A stretch of 36,752 nt of DNA from an uncultured Chlorobiaceae bacterium (lineage in GTDB: Bacteria; Bacteroidota; Chlorobiia; Chlorobiales; Chlorobiaceae): the NCBI GenBank assembly GCA_903865705.1, contig CAIPKT010000145.1, forward strand, positions 1-36,752, written 5' to 3'. Position 1 is the first letter of the stretch. Every line of letters begins with the position of its first letter. Shown here one piece after another: positions 1-10,464 of this stretch. A program made the translations under genes and the position numbers. The notes beneath the pieces were generated by a model. That model was given only the letters and a program-made list of their open reading frames with translations. It was not told where the DNA came from and ran no database searches.

Positions 1-1293
1 CTTGTCCATAAACCCGCGCAGCAGAAACCCTTTGTTGCCGGAGACTCACGCATCCCTTATGCTGGCCGCGTCTTCGACGAAAACGAACTGACAAACCTTG
101 TCGACAGCTCCCTCGAATTCTGGCTCACCACCGGCCGTTATGCCGCACAGTTCGAACAAGAGTTTACCGGATTCATCGGTGTTCCATACTGTTCCCTCAC
201 CAACTCCGGTTCTTCAGCCAACCTGCTGGCATTCATGGCGCTGACAAGCCCGAAACTGGGCGAACGCCGCATCAAGCCCGGTGATGAAGTGATAACCGTA
301 GCTGCAGGCTTCCCTACGACGGTTGCTCCTATCATCCAGTATGGTGCCGTCCCGGTTTTTGTTGATGTCACCCTGCCGACCTACAATATCGATTGCTCAC
401 AACTTCAGCAGGCACTCTCTGCAAAAACAAAAGCCGTCATGGTTGCCCACACTCTGGGAAACCCCTTCGACATCGCTTTGGTCAAAGCATTTTGCGACAC
501 CCATAACCTCTGGCTGATCGAAGACAACTGCGACGCTCTCGGTTCACGATACCTGCACAAGGGCACATGGCGTTATACCGGTACCATCGGCCATATCGCC
601 ACGTCAAGCTTCTACCCGCCGCACCACATGACCATGGGTGAGGGCGGAGCGGTCTACACCAGCGATCCGCTGCTGAAACGGCTTGTTGAGTCATTCCGTG
701 ACTGGGGTCGCGATTGTTGGTGCCCTTCAGGAAAAGACAATACCTGCTCAAACCGATTTGGCCAGCAGTTCGGTGAATTGCCCTATGGCTACGACCACAA
801 ATATGTCTACTCACATTTTGGCTACAATCTCAAAGTAACCGATATGCAGGCAGCAATCGGTTGTGCACAATTGCAAAAACTGCCCGGATTTATCGAAGCC
901 CGCAAAAAAAACTGGAAACTCCTGCGTGACGGACTTGGATCGCTTGAAGAATATTTCATCCTGCCTGAAGCGACCGAAAACAGTGATCCCTCCTGGTTTG
1001 GCTTTCTGCTCACTGTAAAAGAAAGCGCGGGCTTTACGCGCGATCAGATCGTCCATAAACTTGAATCCAAAGGGATCCAGACGCGTATGCTCTTTGCCGG
1101 TAACCTCATCAAACACCCCTGTTTTGACGAGATGCGTCGTGAAGGGAAAGGCTACCGGGTGGTAGGTGACTTGGCAACAACTGATCGGATTATGAACAAC
1201 ACCTTTTGGGTTGGCGTCTATCCGGGGATGAATGATCAGGTAATTGCTTACATCATTGATACAGTTAAAACATTTATCAAAAGCATTACATGA
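1..1293 (+). CDS. rfbH: RfbH-type CDP-4-keto-6-deoxyglucose-3-dehydratase (E1), 5' end truncated by window
   Basis: Frame is open from base 1 ([30 protein letters not shown]...); the ORF track starts at an internal Met at 235. DegT/AHBA fold with [16 protein letters not shown], where His replaces the PLP-lysine as in RfbH/E1, plus the cysteine-bearing segment [16 protein letters not shown]. Confidence 0.9.
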   Translation, partial: LVHKPAQQKPFVAGDSRIPYAGRVFDENELTNLVDSSLEFWLTTGRYAAQFEQEFTGFIGVPYCSLTNSGSSANLLAFMALTSPKLGERRIKPGDEVITVAAGFPTTVAPIIQYGAVPVFVDVTLPTYNIDCSQLQQALSAKTKAVMVAHTLGNPFDIALVKAFCDTHNLWLIEDNCDALGSRYLHKGTWRYTGTIGHIATSSFYPPHHMTMGEGGAVYTSDPLLKRLVESFRDWGRDCWCPSGKDNTCSNRFGQQFGELPYGYDHKYVYSHFGYNLKVTDMQAAIGCAQLQKLPGFIEARKKNWKLLRDGLGSLEEYFILPEATENSDPSWFGFLLTVKESAGFTRDQIVHKLESKGIQTRMLFAGNLIKHPCFDEMRREGKGYRVVGDLATTDRIMNNTFWVGVYPGMNDQVIAYIIDTVKTFIKSIT

Positions 1294-3113
1294 GAGTAGC
1301 AGATTATATCGCGCAATTTATTGCTGAGCACGAGCAGATTGCCAAAACGATTTTTATGGTTTCAGGTGGTGGTAATATGCACTTGATTGATGCCCTTGGA
1401 AAAAATGATGGGCTTGAATATGTTTGTAACCATCACGAACAGGCTTGTGCCATGGCGGCTGAGGGGTATGCGCGTATATCGAACAAGATTGGCATTGCAT
1501 ACGTCACTACGGGGCCGGGTGGAACCAATGCTATAACGGGGGTTATAGGTGCATGGCTTGATTCTATTCCGATGATGATTATTTCCGGGCAGGTCAAGTT
1601 TGAAACGACGATTGCTTCACAGCCTGAATTGAACCTCAGGCAACTTGGCGATCAGGAAATAAACATTGTTGATATTGTTCGTCCCATCACCAAATATGCG
1701 GTGCTGATCATTGATAAAAACAGTGTAAGGTATCATCTTGAAAAGGCTGTTTATGAGGCGAAACATGGTCGCCCCGGCCCTGTGTGGCTTGATATTCCGC
1801 TGGATATTCAGGGAGCTCAGGTTGAACCGGGAGAACTCGTTGGGTTCAGTGCCCCAGCTGAATCGAATGATGACCTTAAAATTGATCAGGTCATAGCAGC
1901 GCTTAAAAAAGCAAAGAGACCTGTGATCATCGCGGGCAACGGCATAGCGCTTGCCGGAGCTGTTGCCGAGTTTCGTGAACTTGCAACTAGGTTGAAGATA
2001 CCGGTTATCGGAACATTTGCCCGGTATGATATTGTCAATGATGATGACGCCTTGTATGCCGGACGATTTGGTTCAGTCGGACACCGGGCCGGAAATTTCG
2101 CTGTTCAGAACAGTGACTTGATTCTGGCTATAGGAGCCCGTCTCAATATCAGGGCTGTCAGCTATAATTGGGCCTGTTTTGGCCGAGAGGCAGTCAAGAT
2201 TATTGTTGATATTGATGAAAATGAACTTAAAAAGCATACTCTTAAAGCTGATATTCCTATTTCCGCTGATGCCGGAGCATTTATCAAGGCGTTGCTGATT
2301 TCCTGTAATGCCCCTCTTGACTGTGCCGACTGGGTGAAGCAATGCCAGAATTACCGGAACAGCTTTCCAACTATTATTCCTCAGAGGCAAGCGGGTGGAG
2401 AAAAAGTTGATTCCTACAACTTTTTTGACGTGCTATCGGATTGTGCTGCCGATGATGCCATTTTTGTTTTAGGCAATGGAACGGCTTGTGTCTCATCTTA
2501 TCAGAGCCTCCGCTTGAAAGGCAGTCAGAAAGTTGTTGTTAACTCCGGTTGTGCCTCGATGGGTTACGATCTTCCTGCTGCTATTGGGGCATGGTATGCT
2601 TCACAGGATAGGCCGGTAATCTGCGTAACCGGTGATGGCAGTATGCAGATGAATATTCAGGAACTGCAAACCATTATCCACAACAAGATTCCGCTCAAAT
2701 TGTTTGTTTTGAACAATGAGGGGTACATTTCAATCCGAAATACCCAGAGGGGCTTTTTTAATGGTAATTTTGTAGGGTCAGGATGTGAGAGTGGAGTCAG
2801 TTGCCCTGACACGCTTAAGATTGCAGCTGCCTATGGGTTTCAAGGTGTTAGAATTAGTAATCAAGACCATCTCAAAGAGCAGCTTCAGTCAGCATTACAA
2901 TCTCCTGGCCCTGTTATTTGTGAAATTATGCTTGATCCTGAAGAAAAAATGGAGCCCAAGCTCTCTTCAGAGAAAAAACCTGATGGCCGCATGGTTTCCA
3001 AGCCGCTGGAAGATATGTATCCTTTTCTTGACCGTAAAGAATTCTTCAGTCATCTTCTCATTCAACCGTGGGATGAGGATGAAAAAAAAGAACGTCAAAA
3101 AGCAAAGGTCTGA
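1290..3113 (+). CDS. ThDP-dependent enzyme, acetolactate synthase/YerE-like fold
   Basis: 607 aa; N-terminal [15 protein letters not shown] (catalytic Glu region) and C-terminal GDGSMQMN...LFVLNN ThDP-binding motif; ATGA overlap with rfbH. Confidence 0.88.
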   Translation: MRVADYIAQFIAEHEQIAKTIFMVSGGGNMHLIDALGKNDGLEYVCNHHEQACAMAAEGYARISNKIGIAYVTTGPGGTNAITGVIGAWLDSIPMMIISGQVKFETTIASQPELNLRQLGDQEINIVDIVRPITKYAVLIIDKNSVRYHLEKAVYEAKHGRPGPVWLDIPLDIQGAQVEPGELVGFSAPAESNDDLKIDQVIAALKKAKRPVIIAGNGIALAGAVAEFRELATRLKIPVIGTFARYDIVNDDDALYAGRFGSVGHRAGNFAVQNSDLILAIGARLNIRAVSYNWACFGREAVKIIVDIDENELKKHTLKADIPISADAGAFIKALLISCNAPLDCADWVKQCQNYRNSFPTIIPQRQAGGEKVDSYNFFDVLSDCAADDAIFVLGNGTACVSSYQSLRLKGSQKVVVNSGCASMGYDLPAAIGAWYASQDRPVICVTGDGSMQMNIQELQTIIHNKIPLKLFVLNNEGYISIRNTQRGFFNGNFVGSGCESGVSCPDTLKIAAAYGFQGVRISNQDHLKEQLQSALQSPGPVICEIMLDPEEKMEPKLSSEKKPDGRMVSKPLEDMYPFLDRKEFFSHLLIQPWDEDEKKERQKAKV

Positions 3114-3781
3114 TGAGAGGACGTGTCGCTTTAATTACTGGCGCAACACGTGGTATTGGCAATGCCATTGCTCAGCTCTTCCTGGAGCAGGGAGCGCGGC
3201 TGCTTACCCCTACCCGTCAGGAATTGGATTTGTCGTGCAACGATTCTATAGACAGGTACTGCTCGCATATTGATCAACTAGTTGATATTGTTGTGAACAA
3301 CGCAGGAATCAATGTACTGGCGGCGGCTGATGAGTTCAGCGATACTGAATTGACCGAGATGCTTCAGGTAAATCTTGTAGCGCCGATGCGACTGTTACGT
3401 GCTCTTTCGCCAGGAATGGCTCAACGTGGTTATGGCCGAATTGTCAATATCAGCTCAATCTGGAGTGGAGTCTCAAAACCGCGCCGTTTTCTCTATTCGA
3501 CCACTAAGGCTGGAGTGAATGGGATGACTAGGGCGCTTGCGGTCGAGCTTGCTTCGTCTGGTGTTCTGGTTAATTCCGTAGCACCTGGTTTTGTCAACAC
3601 GGAGATGACCAAACAGAATAATTCTGAGGAAGCTATTGGCCACATATCGGCTTCTATTCCGGCTGGTCGCCTTGCAGAACCAGGGGAGATCGCTGAAGTT
3701 GTTGCTTTTCTTTGTTCACAGCGTAACAGCTATCTGACCGGACAAACAATTTTTGTAGATGGAGGTTTTACATGTCAGTAA
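3113..3781 (+). CDS. Short-chain dehydrogenase/reductase (SDR)
   Basis: TGATRGIG Rossmann motif, NNAG, YSTTK active site; 222 aa; overlaps neighbours. Confidence 0.9.
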   Translation: MRGRVALITGATRGIGNAIAQLFLEQGARLLTPTRQELDLSCNDSIDRYCSHIDQLVDIVVNNAGINVLAAADEFSDTELTEMLQVNLVAPMRLLRALSPGMAQRGYGRIVNISSIWSGVSKPRRFLYSTTKAGVNGMTRALAVELASSGVLVNSVAPGFVNTEMTKQNNSEEAIGHISASIPAGRLAEPGEIAEVVAFLCSQRNSYLTGQTIFVDGGFTCQ

Positions 3782-4830
3782 TTGCAATTCAATCCAAACT
3801 GCGGGATTATACCGTTCATTTCCAGAATGATGTTAGCTTTATAGAAGGATTTACCCGCTTCCCGCAGAGGCTGTTTGTTATAGATGAGAACGTATGGAAA
3901 CTTCATGGTACTGGTTGTCTGGCCGCTCTTGCTGATTCTGAGCGGATTATTTTTCCGGTCAGCGAGGAGCGAAAGAATCTTGTCGGTGTCATGGAGCTTT
4001 ACGACCGTCTTATGGAGTGTTCCGCCAAAAAGAACATGACGCTTATCTCTATTGGCGGTGGAATTATTCAGGATATCACAGGTTTTGTTGCCTCGACGCT
4101 ATACCGCGGCCTCAACTGGGTTTTCGTCCCGACTACACTGCTGGCACAGGCCGATAGTTGTATCGGCAGTAAAACCTCTCTTAACTACAAGCGTTTCAAG
4201 AACCTGATCGGAACCTTTTATCCACCGTCTGAGGTGTATATCTTTTCCGGATTCCTGCAGACACTTGAAAAATATGATTTTTTGAGTGGGATGGGTGAGG
4301 TTGCCAAACTGCACATTATGGGTGGAAACGATTCGATTTCAGCTTTTGCTGTGGCTTTACCGGCACTTCTGGGGCGGGATGATGATGCTATTTTATTAGC
4401 TATCCATCGTTCACTTATGGTAAAGTTAAGCTATATGGAGGGTGATGAATTTGATACCGGACGTCGTAACTGGCTTAATTACGGTCATTGTTTCGGGCAT
4501 GCGCTTGAGACCGTAAGCGACTATGCCATTCCTCACGGTCAGGCAGTAGTAGTGGGCATGCTTGTAGCAAATCGTGTCGCCGTACAACGTGGTCTGCTTT
4601 CTGAGGTCTTTGCTCAGCGTTTAGCGGAGCAGTTTCTCGGCCCGCTGCTGGATTTCAAGTTAGAGCTTTCCGGGTATTCAATGGTTGAATTCATTACTGC
4701 AATGAGACAAGACAAGAAGCGGGTTGGCGATGGACTTGTCATGGTTATGGTGACGGATGCCATAGTGATGGTAAAAGTCGATGATGTTACCCCGGAGGAA
4801 ATAGAAATGGCTGTACAAAGCTTTTCGTAA
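3772..4830 (+). CDS. 3-dehydroquinate synthase-family sugar phosphate cyclase-like protein
   Basis: 352 aa; [53 protein letters not shown], metal-ligand motifs [16 protein letters not shown] and PHGQAV. Confidence 0.87.
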   Translation: MSVIAIQSKLRDYTVHFQNDVSFIEGFTRFPQRLFVIDENVWKLHGTGCLAALADSERIIFPVSEERKNLVGVMELYDRLMECSAKKNMTLISIGGGIIQDITGFVASTLYRGLNWVFVPTTLLAQADSCIGSKTSLNYKRFKNLIGTFYPPSEVYIFSGFLQTLEKYDFLSGMGEVAKLHIMGGNDSISAFAVALPALLGRDDDAILLAIHRSLMVKLSYMEGDEFDTGRRNWLNYGHCFGHALETVSDYAIPHGQAVVVGMLVANRVAVQRGLLSEVFAQRLAEQFLGPLLDFKLELSGYSMVEFITAMRQDKKRVGDGLVMVMVTDAIVMVKVDDVTPEEIEMAVQSFS

Positions 4831-4880
4831 TAAGGTTAGAGCTACAACTTAACTGGTGATTAAATTTAAAGGAGGTATTT

Positions 4881-5669
4881 ATGAATGTCCTTGAAGTTCA
4901 AATGGTTGAAGTGCTTAAGGAGTTACGTGATGATTATGGCGTATTCGAAATCAAAGCGGAATTTGAGGCTGAAGGCAGTCGCATTGAAGAGATGATGCGT
5001 CTGAAGGACGTCACTTCAAAAGTAAATTTGCCGATTATTCTTAAGATTGGCGGTGTTGAAGCTATAACAGATATCTATAATGCAATTTCTATTGGAGTCA
5101 CAGGAGTCATTGCTCCGATGGCTGAGACAGCATTTGCCGTTTCGAAGTTTCTTAATGCAGTAGAAACCTTTGTTGCTGAAGACAATCGCAAAGATATTGA
5201 TTTTGCTATTAATATCGAAACCATTACCGCCTTTAACAATCTGGATAGTATTTTAGCCCTTCCAAATATTTCCATCCTGCAAGGGATTACCATCGGCAGG
5301 GTAGATTTTGTCGGCTCGATGGGGCATGATCGTGGTCAGGTTGATAGTGATGAGATTTATTCTTACTGCTCCAAAATTTTCACAAAAGCCAGGCAGCACA
5401 ATCTTAAAACAGGGCTTGGCGGAGCAATCTCAACAGGATCTATTGCTTTTATCAAGAATCTTTGTGCTGATAACCTTATTGACAAGTTTGAGACACGAAA
5501 AGTCGTCTTTAAAGCAGACTCAATATTCGGTAACCCGGAAAAAGCTATTCTCAAAGCAGTAGAGTTCGAACTCCTCTGGCTGAAAAGCAAACGCCGTTAC
5601 TACCACCGTATTAAGTCAGAAGACGAACACCGGATAGAGATGCTTGAGAGTAGGCTCAGTCAGGAATGA
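4881..5669 (+). CDS. HpcH/HpaI aldolase/citrate lyase-like TIM-barrel protein
   Basis: 262 aa; EAEGSR near the N-terminus, FAINIET and GRVDFVGS resemble the metal-binding Glu/Asp motifs of the family; strong SD (aaaggaggt) just upstream. Confidence 0.75.
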   Translation: MNVLEVQMVEVLKELRDDYGVFEIKAEFEAEGSRIEEMMRLKDVTSKVNLPIILKIGGVEAITDIYNAISIGVTGVIAPMAETAFAVSKFLNAVETFVAEDNRKDIDFAINIETITAFNNLDSILALPNISILQGITIGRVDFVGSMGHDRGQVDSDEIYSYCSKIFTKARQHNLKTGLGGAISTGSIAFIKNLCADNLIDKFETRKVVFKADSIFGNPEKAILKAVEFELLWLKSKRRYYHRIKSEDEHRIEMLESRLSQE

Positions 5670-6577
5670 AATCGGTCTTCATTACAGGTGGGAGAGGATT
5701 CATTGGCAGGAATCTTATGGAGAATTTGACAGCAGTTGGATACCGGGTTCTTGCTCCATCAAGTTCCGAGCTCAATCTGCTTGATGAACAGGCTGTTGAC
5801 GCTTTCATTCGTCGAGAGCCCGTTGATATTATCATTCATGCGGCAAACAAGGGAGGTGGGCGTGATACAATGGGCATGGTCGATGTTGTACATGACAACC
5901 TTCGAATGTTTTTTAACATAGCCAAGCATGCTGACAAGGTCGAAAAAATCATCCATTTCGGTTCTGGAGCAGAATACGGCAAGCATCAACCGATTGCCAT
6001 GGTGACAGAGGAGGAGGCCGGCAAGGCATTGCCTCATGACGCTTACGGCTTCTATAAGTCGGTTTGTTCTCGATACATTGAGCACTCAAATATAAACATC
6101 ATCAATCTTAGGATATTTGCCTGTTACGGCAAGTACGAAGACTACCGCTACAAATTCATTTCTAATGCGATCGTAAAGAACCTTCTCGGGTTACCCATAA
6201 CCATACGTCAGAACGTCAATTTCGACTATGTTTATGTGGATGACCTCGTGAAGATGGTTACCTGGGCTATGACCTCGAATTCTCACTATAAAGTATACAA
6301 CCTTACCAGGGGGATGAGTGTGGACCTCCTAACTCTTGCAGGGCTTATCAATTCGGTCGCGGATTGCCCGTCTGAAATCGTGGTTGACATACCAGAGCTG
6401 AACTGCGATTACACCTCATCAAACAGGCGGATTATTGAAGAGTGTCCTGTCGATTTCACACCGCACTCTAGCGCGATTGAATCGTTATATGAGTATTATT
6501 CAAAGAACCTTTCTAGCCTTGACCTTGAAGCGGTTAGGCAGGATGAATTTATCAACAACATCAGGGTAGTGAGGTAA
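5666..6577 (+). CDS. NAD-dependent epimerase/dehydratase (extended SDR)
   Basis: TGGRGFIGRNL, HFGSGAEYG, YGFYK; ATGA overlap with preceding gene. Confidence 0.88.
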   Translation: MKSVFITGGRGFIGRNLMENLTAVGYRVLAPSSSELNLLDEQAVDAFIRREPVDIIIHAANKGGGRDTMGMVDVVHDNLRMFFNIAKHADKVEKIIHFGSGAEYGKHQPIAMVTEEEAGKALPHDAYGFYKSVCSRYIEHSNINIINLRIFACYGKYEDYRYKFISNAIVKNLLGLPITIRQNVNFDYVYVDDLVKMVTWAMTSNSHYKVYNLTRGMSVDLLTLAGLINSVADCPSEIVVDIPELNCDYTSSNRRIIEECPVDFTPHSSAIESLYEYYSKNLSSLDLEAVRQDEFINNIRVVR

Positions 6578-6597
6578 TAATCATGAGGGAAGTGATA

Positions 6598-6993
6598 ATG
6601 AAACATCGGACTAAAATCACATACCTTATCGTCGGCGGATGGAACACACTGTTTGGTTATGCGTCCTTTTCCATCTTCTACTTTTTTTTGTCGCAAAGGT
6701 TCAACTCCACGGTTATTCTCACAATCAGTTATGTGCTAAGCATAACCAATGCTTTCATCGGCTACAAGGCCTTAGTATTTAGGACAAGAGGTAACGTGTT
6801 AAAAGAGTATATGCGCTTTTATGTGATCTACGGCGGAGCATATGTGGCCAATCTTATTCTTCTTCCTGTGCTTATGGGCATACTATTACTTAATGTATAC
6901 ATCGCTCAGGGATTGATTGTTTTTTTGACTGTGATAAGCAGTTACATTTTTCACAAGAGGTTTACTTTCAAAATGCATGAACATAAAGAGTAA
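6598..6993 (+). CDS. GtrA-family small membrane protein (polyprenyl-linked sugar flippase-like)
   Basis: Four hydrophobic segments, KITYLIVGGWNTLFGY start and SSYIFHKRFTF end typical of GtrA. ORF track starts at 6583; the Met at 6598 has a GAGG SD upstream. Confidence 0.85.
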   Translation: MKHRTKITYLIVGGWNTLFGYASFSIFYFFLSQRFNSTVILTISYVLSITNAFIGYKALVFRTRGNVLKEYMRFYVIYGGAYVANLILLPVLMGILLLNVYIAQGLIVFLTVISSYIFHKRFTFKMHEHKE

Positions 6994-9430
6994 CGTAAGG
7001 TGGTCGATCTACCTGCTGCTTCTCACAGTGAATGCCTTGTTTCTTGTTTATTCTGTTCTCGGTGCTCAAAGTGGAAGCGATATCAGCGATGATTTGTATA
7101 GTGGTGTCGCGATCTATTTTAACAGAAATAAGCCGAATGAACTGCTCGGATATCTTATAGGTGCATCGCTTCTTTTCTTGATTTATATTATTAACGTGGT
7201 AGCTCGCACCAGAACACCCTGTACAAGCACCTTGCGTTCATTAGCTCGAGCTTCGTTGAGTCTTCAGTTTAGGTGGCATAATGGCATCCATTATTTCCAT
7301 ATGATTGTGTTGCCGATCCTTGCTGTTTCATTCATAAATGATCTAAAGCCAAGGGTTTTTGTGCTGTCTTATGTGTTGCTTTACACATTATTGAACATGT
7401 ATGGTCCGAAGGTGGCTGGTTTTATGAAAAATACGATGAGTTGGCGGGCAATTTCATTATCTGTTGTAACGATGGTTATGATGTTGTTGGTCTGTCAGGT
7501 CGCATACGTATTTTCGAATCATATATGGGGCAGACCTAAGATTATCAATGAATTTTACAACATTCCGGAATACACGAAGATAGGTGGCAGTTTTGTCGAT
7601 AACTCAACATACATGAATCAGCATTTCCTGAAAGGAGTAACGAATAAATGGGATATCGAAAAAACTGATGAGCAAAGGAATTTCATAAATATCGTAATAG
7701 GCGAACATGATGTCATAAGCCCGGAAGTTAATGATTCTCTGATCTATTACAATCGGCATGATTCAAGGCTTTATCTTAACGGGGTTCTTAAATTACAAGA
7801 TCTTAAATTGTATGGGAGCGAGAAAATCTATGCAATTAACGATGAGAATAAAATCAAGAAAGATGTGTCGACCGAAAGGACGTCGAAATACAACAAACAA
7901 GAGATCCAGTATCTTTCGGATAACGCATTCGAGTTTCATTGGCAGATTTTAGATAGATACATGATACATCATCATGGATTTATACTGAACCCAGTATCAG
8001 ATCTAGAAATTGGCAAACCCTATTCCGGGATTAAGGCTCAGTACGGAATAGGTAATATTCTGGTATTTAAATTGCTAATGAAAAAACTTGGGGGCATCTC
8101 AATAGATAATTGGCTTAAGTTAAACGGAATCATTTATGTAGCCTATTATTTGGTATATGCCTTAATCCTACTGTCTGTTTTTGAGGATAAGTTATTGGCG
8201 CTGATGATATTCCTGTTGTCTGTTTTCGTCCTCAACTCTCACTTATATATGTTTTTAATTCTTGCACCTGGCAATTCGCCATGGAGGAACTTTTTTGATA
8301 TTTCTATATTGTTCGCCCTGCATCGGTATCAAAAATATAATAAGTTGATATATGCTTTATTAGCGTTACAGATGGGAGTATTTTCTGTATTTATGAATCC
8401 TGAGATCGGTATAATGATTTACGTGGCTGTCATCGTATCAATAATCGTTTATTCGTTCATTAGACTTGACTTTAAGCCAGGGTTGATTATAATGATTATT
8501 TTGTCTTTCATCGAAAGCTTATATCTATATGCTCATTTTTCTTCTAAAGGAGACCTGGCAGTATATTACCTGAAGGGAGTGATAGGATTTCCAATATCTA
8601 AAGAGGCTGTTGTTATAATATTTACCATTCTTATAACAGTTTATGCTGTATTGCTTTATGATATGAAAAACAAAAGATTCAGTCAGTACCTCCCTAAGTT
8701 ATATTTATTTATATACGCCCAGGGATTGGTGTTATATTACGTATGGCATGCGGATCAGAACGGATTAGTTGCAAGATCACATATTTATGTGCTTGTAATA
8801 GCTATGTATCTATATGATTTATCTGGGACTTTTTGGCGTAAGATGAGATTGAAATATGCCATTTATGGGTCGGTGATTATCCTGAGTTTCATCATGTATA
8901 TAGACTCAGCATCAAGGGTGTTAAGAGAAAAATCTCGGTATGAAAAAATATTTGTAAATCATAAAACATATAACTGGGATTTCGATAGGGCTAAAATCGA
9001 GTCTACTGTTAATCCTATATATTTTAGTGAGGCTATTTCACTAATAAATAAATATAACGGATCATCGTCATCTATTTGTATAATCTCGAAATATGATAAT
9101 TTATTGCCATTTCTTGCTCATAAATCGACCATTATGCCTTTTCATGATCTTAAGTGGTATAATATTACAGATAAAGAGTTACAGAAATCTATTGAGACGA
9201 TCAAAATATTACGGCCTGAATATATTTATGTGGATAGCGACATAAACAGGAATTATAATACCGATATCATACCTTCCAGTCTTTTCGGTCTTGGATACCT
9301 GCATCAAGAGTCTGTCTGGAGAGCAGAAAGGCTGAAGCTCCTTGCAATGATTTTTTACAATGTTTCTGATAGATATCAACTCGTTGAGTCTGGTCGTCTT
9401 ATGTCAGTTTATAAAAAAATACTACCATGA
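6977..9430 (+). CDS. Large polytopic membrane protein, putative Gtr-type/GT-C glycosyltransferase
   Basis: 817 aa with multiple TM segments and a long hydrophilic loop; located between gtrA-like and gtrB-like genes and overlapping both. Confidence 0.65.
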   Translation: MNIKSNVRWSIYLLLLTVNALFLVYSVLGAQSGSDISDDLYSGVAIYFNRNKPNELLGYLIGASLLFLIYIINVVARTRTPCTSTLRSLARASLSLQFRWHNGIHYFHMIVLPILAVSFINDLKPRVFVLSYVLLYTLLNMYGPKVAGFMKNTMSWRAISLSVVTMVMMLLVCQVAYVFSNHIWGRPKIINEFYNIPEYTKIGGSFVDNSTYMNQHFLKGVTNKWDIEKTDEQRNFINIVIGEHDVISPEVNDSLIYYNRHDSRLYLNGVLKLQDLKLYGSEKIYAINDENKIKKDVSTERTSKYNKQEIQYLSDNAFEFHWQILDRYMIHHHGFILNPVSDLEIGKPYSGIKAQYGIGNILVFKLLMKKLGGISIDNWLKLNGIIYVAYYLVYALILLSVFEDKLLALMIFLLSVFVLNSHLYMFLILAPGNSPWRNFFDISILFALHRYQKYNKLIYALLALQMGVFSVFMNPEIGIMIYVAVIVSIIVYSFIRLDFKPGLIIMIILSFIESLYLYAHFSSKGDLAVYYLKGVIGFPISKEAVVIIFTILITVYAVLLYDMKNKRFSQYLPKLYLFIYAQGLVLYYVWHADQNGLVARSHIYVLVIAMYLYDLSGTFWRKMRLKYAIYGSVIILSFIMYIDSASRVLREKSRYEKIFVNHKTYNWDFDRAKIESTVNPIYFSEAISLINKYNGSSSSICIISKYDNLLPFLAHKSTIMPFHDLKWYNITDKELQKSIETIKILRPEYIYVDSDINRNYNTDIIPSSLFGLGYLHQESVWRAERLKLLAMIFYNVSDRYQLVESGRLMSVYKKILP

Positions 9431-10392
9431 ATAAGATGACCAAGTTGATCACCGTATGTACTGCTTGTTATAATGAAGAGGAAAATATTGAACAGGTTTA
9501 TCGCAGAGTTAAGGCAATTTTTAATACCGAGCTCTCAAGTTATTCTTACGAACATTTGTTCATTGACAATGCTTCTGAGGACAATACCGTAAAGATTCTT
9601 AAAAACATCGCAGCAAGGGACATAAATGTCAAAGTTATCGTTAATTCACGTAATTACGGTCATATACGTTCTCCGTATCATGGACTGATACAGGCTGAAG
9701 GTGATGCGGTTATATCCATTGTTGCAGACTTACAGGATCCTCCTGAAATGATACCAGAATTTGTCAAATATTGGGAGGAGGGGGCTCATATTGTTGTTGC
9801 TGTAAAAAAGGAGAGCAAGGAGCATCCGCTGATGTTCAGGGTAAGGAAGCTGTATTACGGTTTGCTTAAACAGTTGTCAGATGTCGATATCATACAAAAC
9901 TATACAGGATTTGGTTTGTACGACAAAAAAATCATTACTATACTTAAGAACATTCCAGACCCATATCCCTTTTTCAGAGGCATCATAGCAGAGATTGGTT
10001 TCAAAGTAGTGCAGATTCCTTATTCTCAGCCGAGGCGAGAGAGGGGGTTCACAAAAAACAATTTCTATACCCTTTATGATATGGGGATTCTTGGGATTAT
10101 CAATAATTCAAAAGTTCCATTACGACTTTCAATATTTATCGGCTTCTTGATGGCTTTTATCAGTTTTCTTGCGGGGTTTGGATTTCTTATTGGCAAACTT
10201 CTGTTCTGGAATACGTTTCAGGCAGGAATAGCACCTCTTTTGATAAGTAATTACTTTCTGTTTGGTATTTTGCTCTTTTTTATCGGAATTCTTGGCGAAT
10301 ATGTTGGAGCGATATATACCCATGTTCTTGCGAGGCCTCGAGTTTTTGAGGCTGAGCGTATTAATTTCGATAACGATGAGAGTAATTCGTGA
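9427..10392 (+). CDS. GT2 glycosyltransferase, GtrB/dolichyl-phosphate-mannose-synthase-like
   Basis: TACYNEEENI, IVADLQDPPEMI, RGFTKNNF, two C-terminal TM helices, LGEYVGAIY. Confidence 0.88.
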   Translation: MNKMTKLITVCTACYNEEENIEQVYRRVKAIFNTELSSYSYEHLFIDNASEDNTVKILKNIAARDINVKVIVNSRNYGHIRSPYHGLIQAEGDAVISIVADLQDPPEMIPEFVKYWEEGAHIVVAVKKESKEHPLMFRVRKLYYGLLKQLSDVDIIQNYTGFGLYDKKIITILKNIPDPYPFFRGIIAEIGFKVVQIPYSQPRRERGFTKNNFYTLYDMGILGIINNSKVPLRLSIFIGFLMAFISFLAGFGFLIGKLLFWNTFQAGIAPLLISNYFLFGILLFFIGILGEYVGAIYTHVLARPRVFEAERINFDNDESNS

Positions 10393-10464
10393 TGCAGGTA
10401 AGATGCCGACAAGAAATATTTCCTTAAAATAGGGGCAAGAAAGTAAACAGAGACACCTGCCCCT

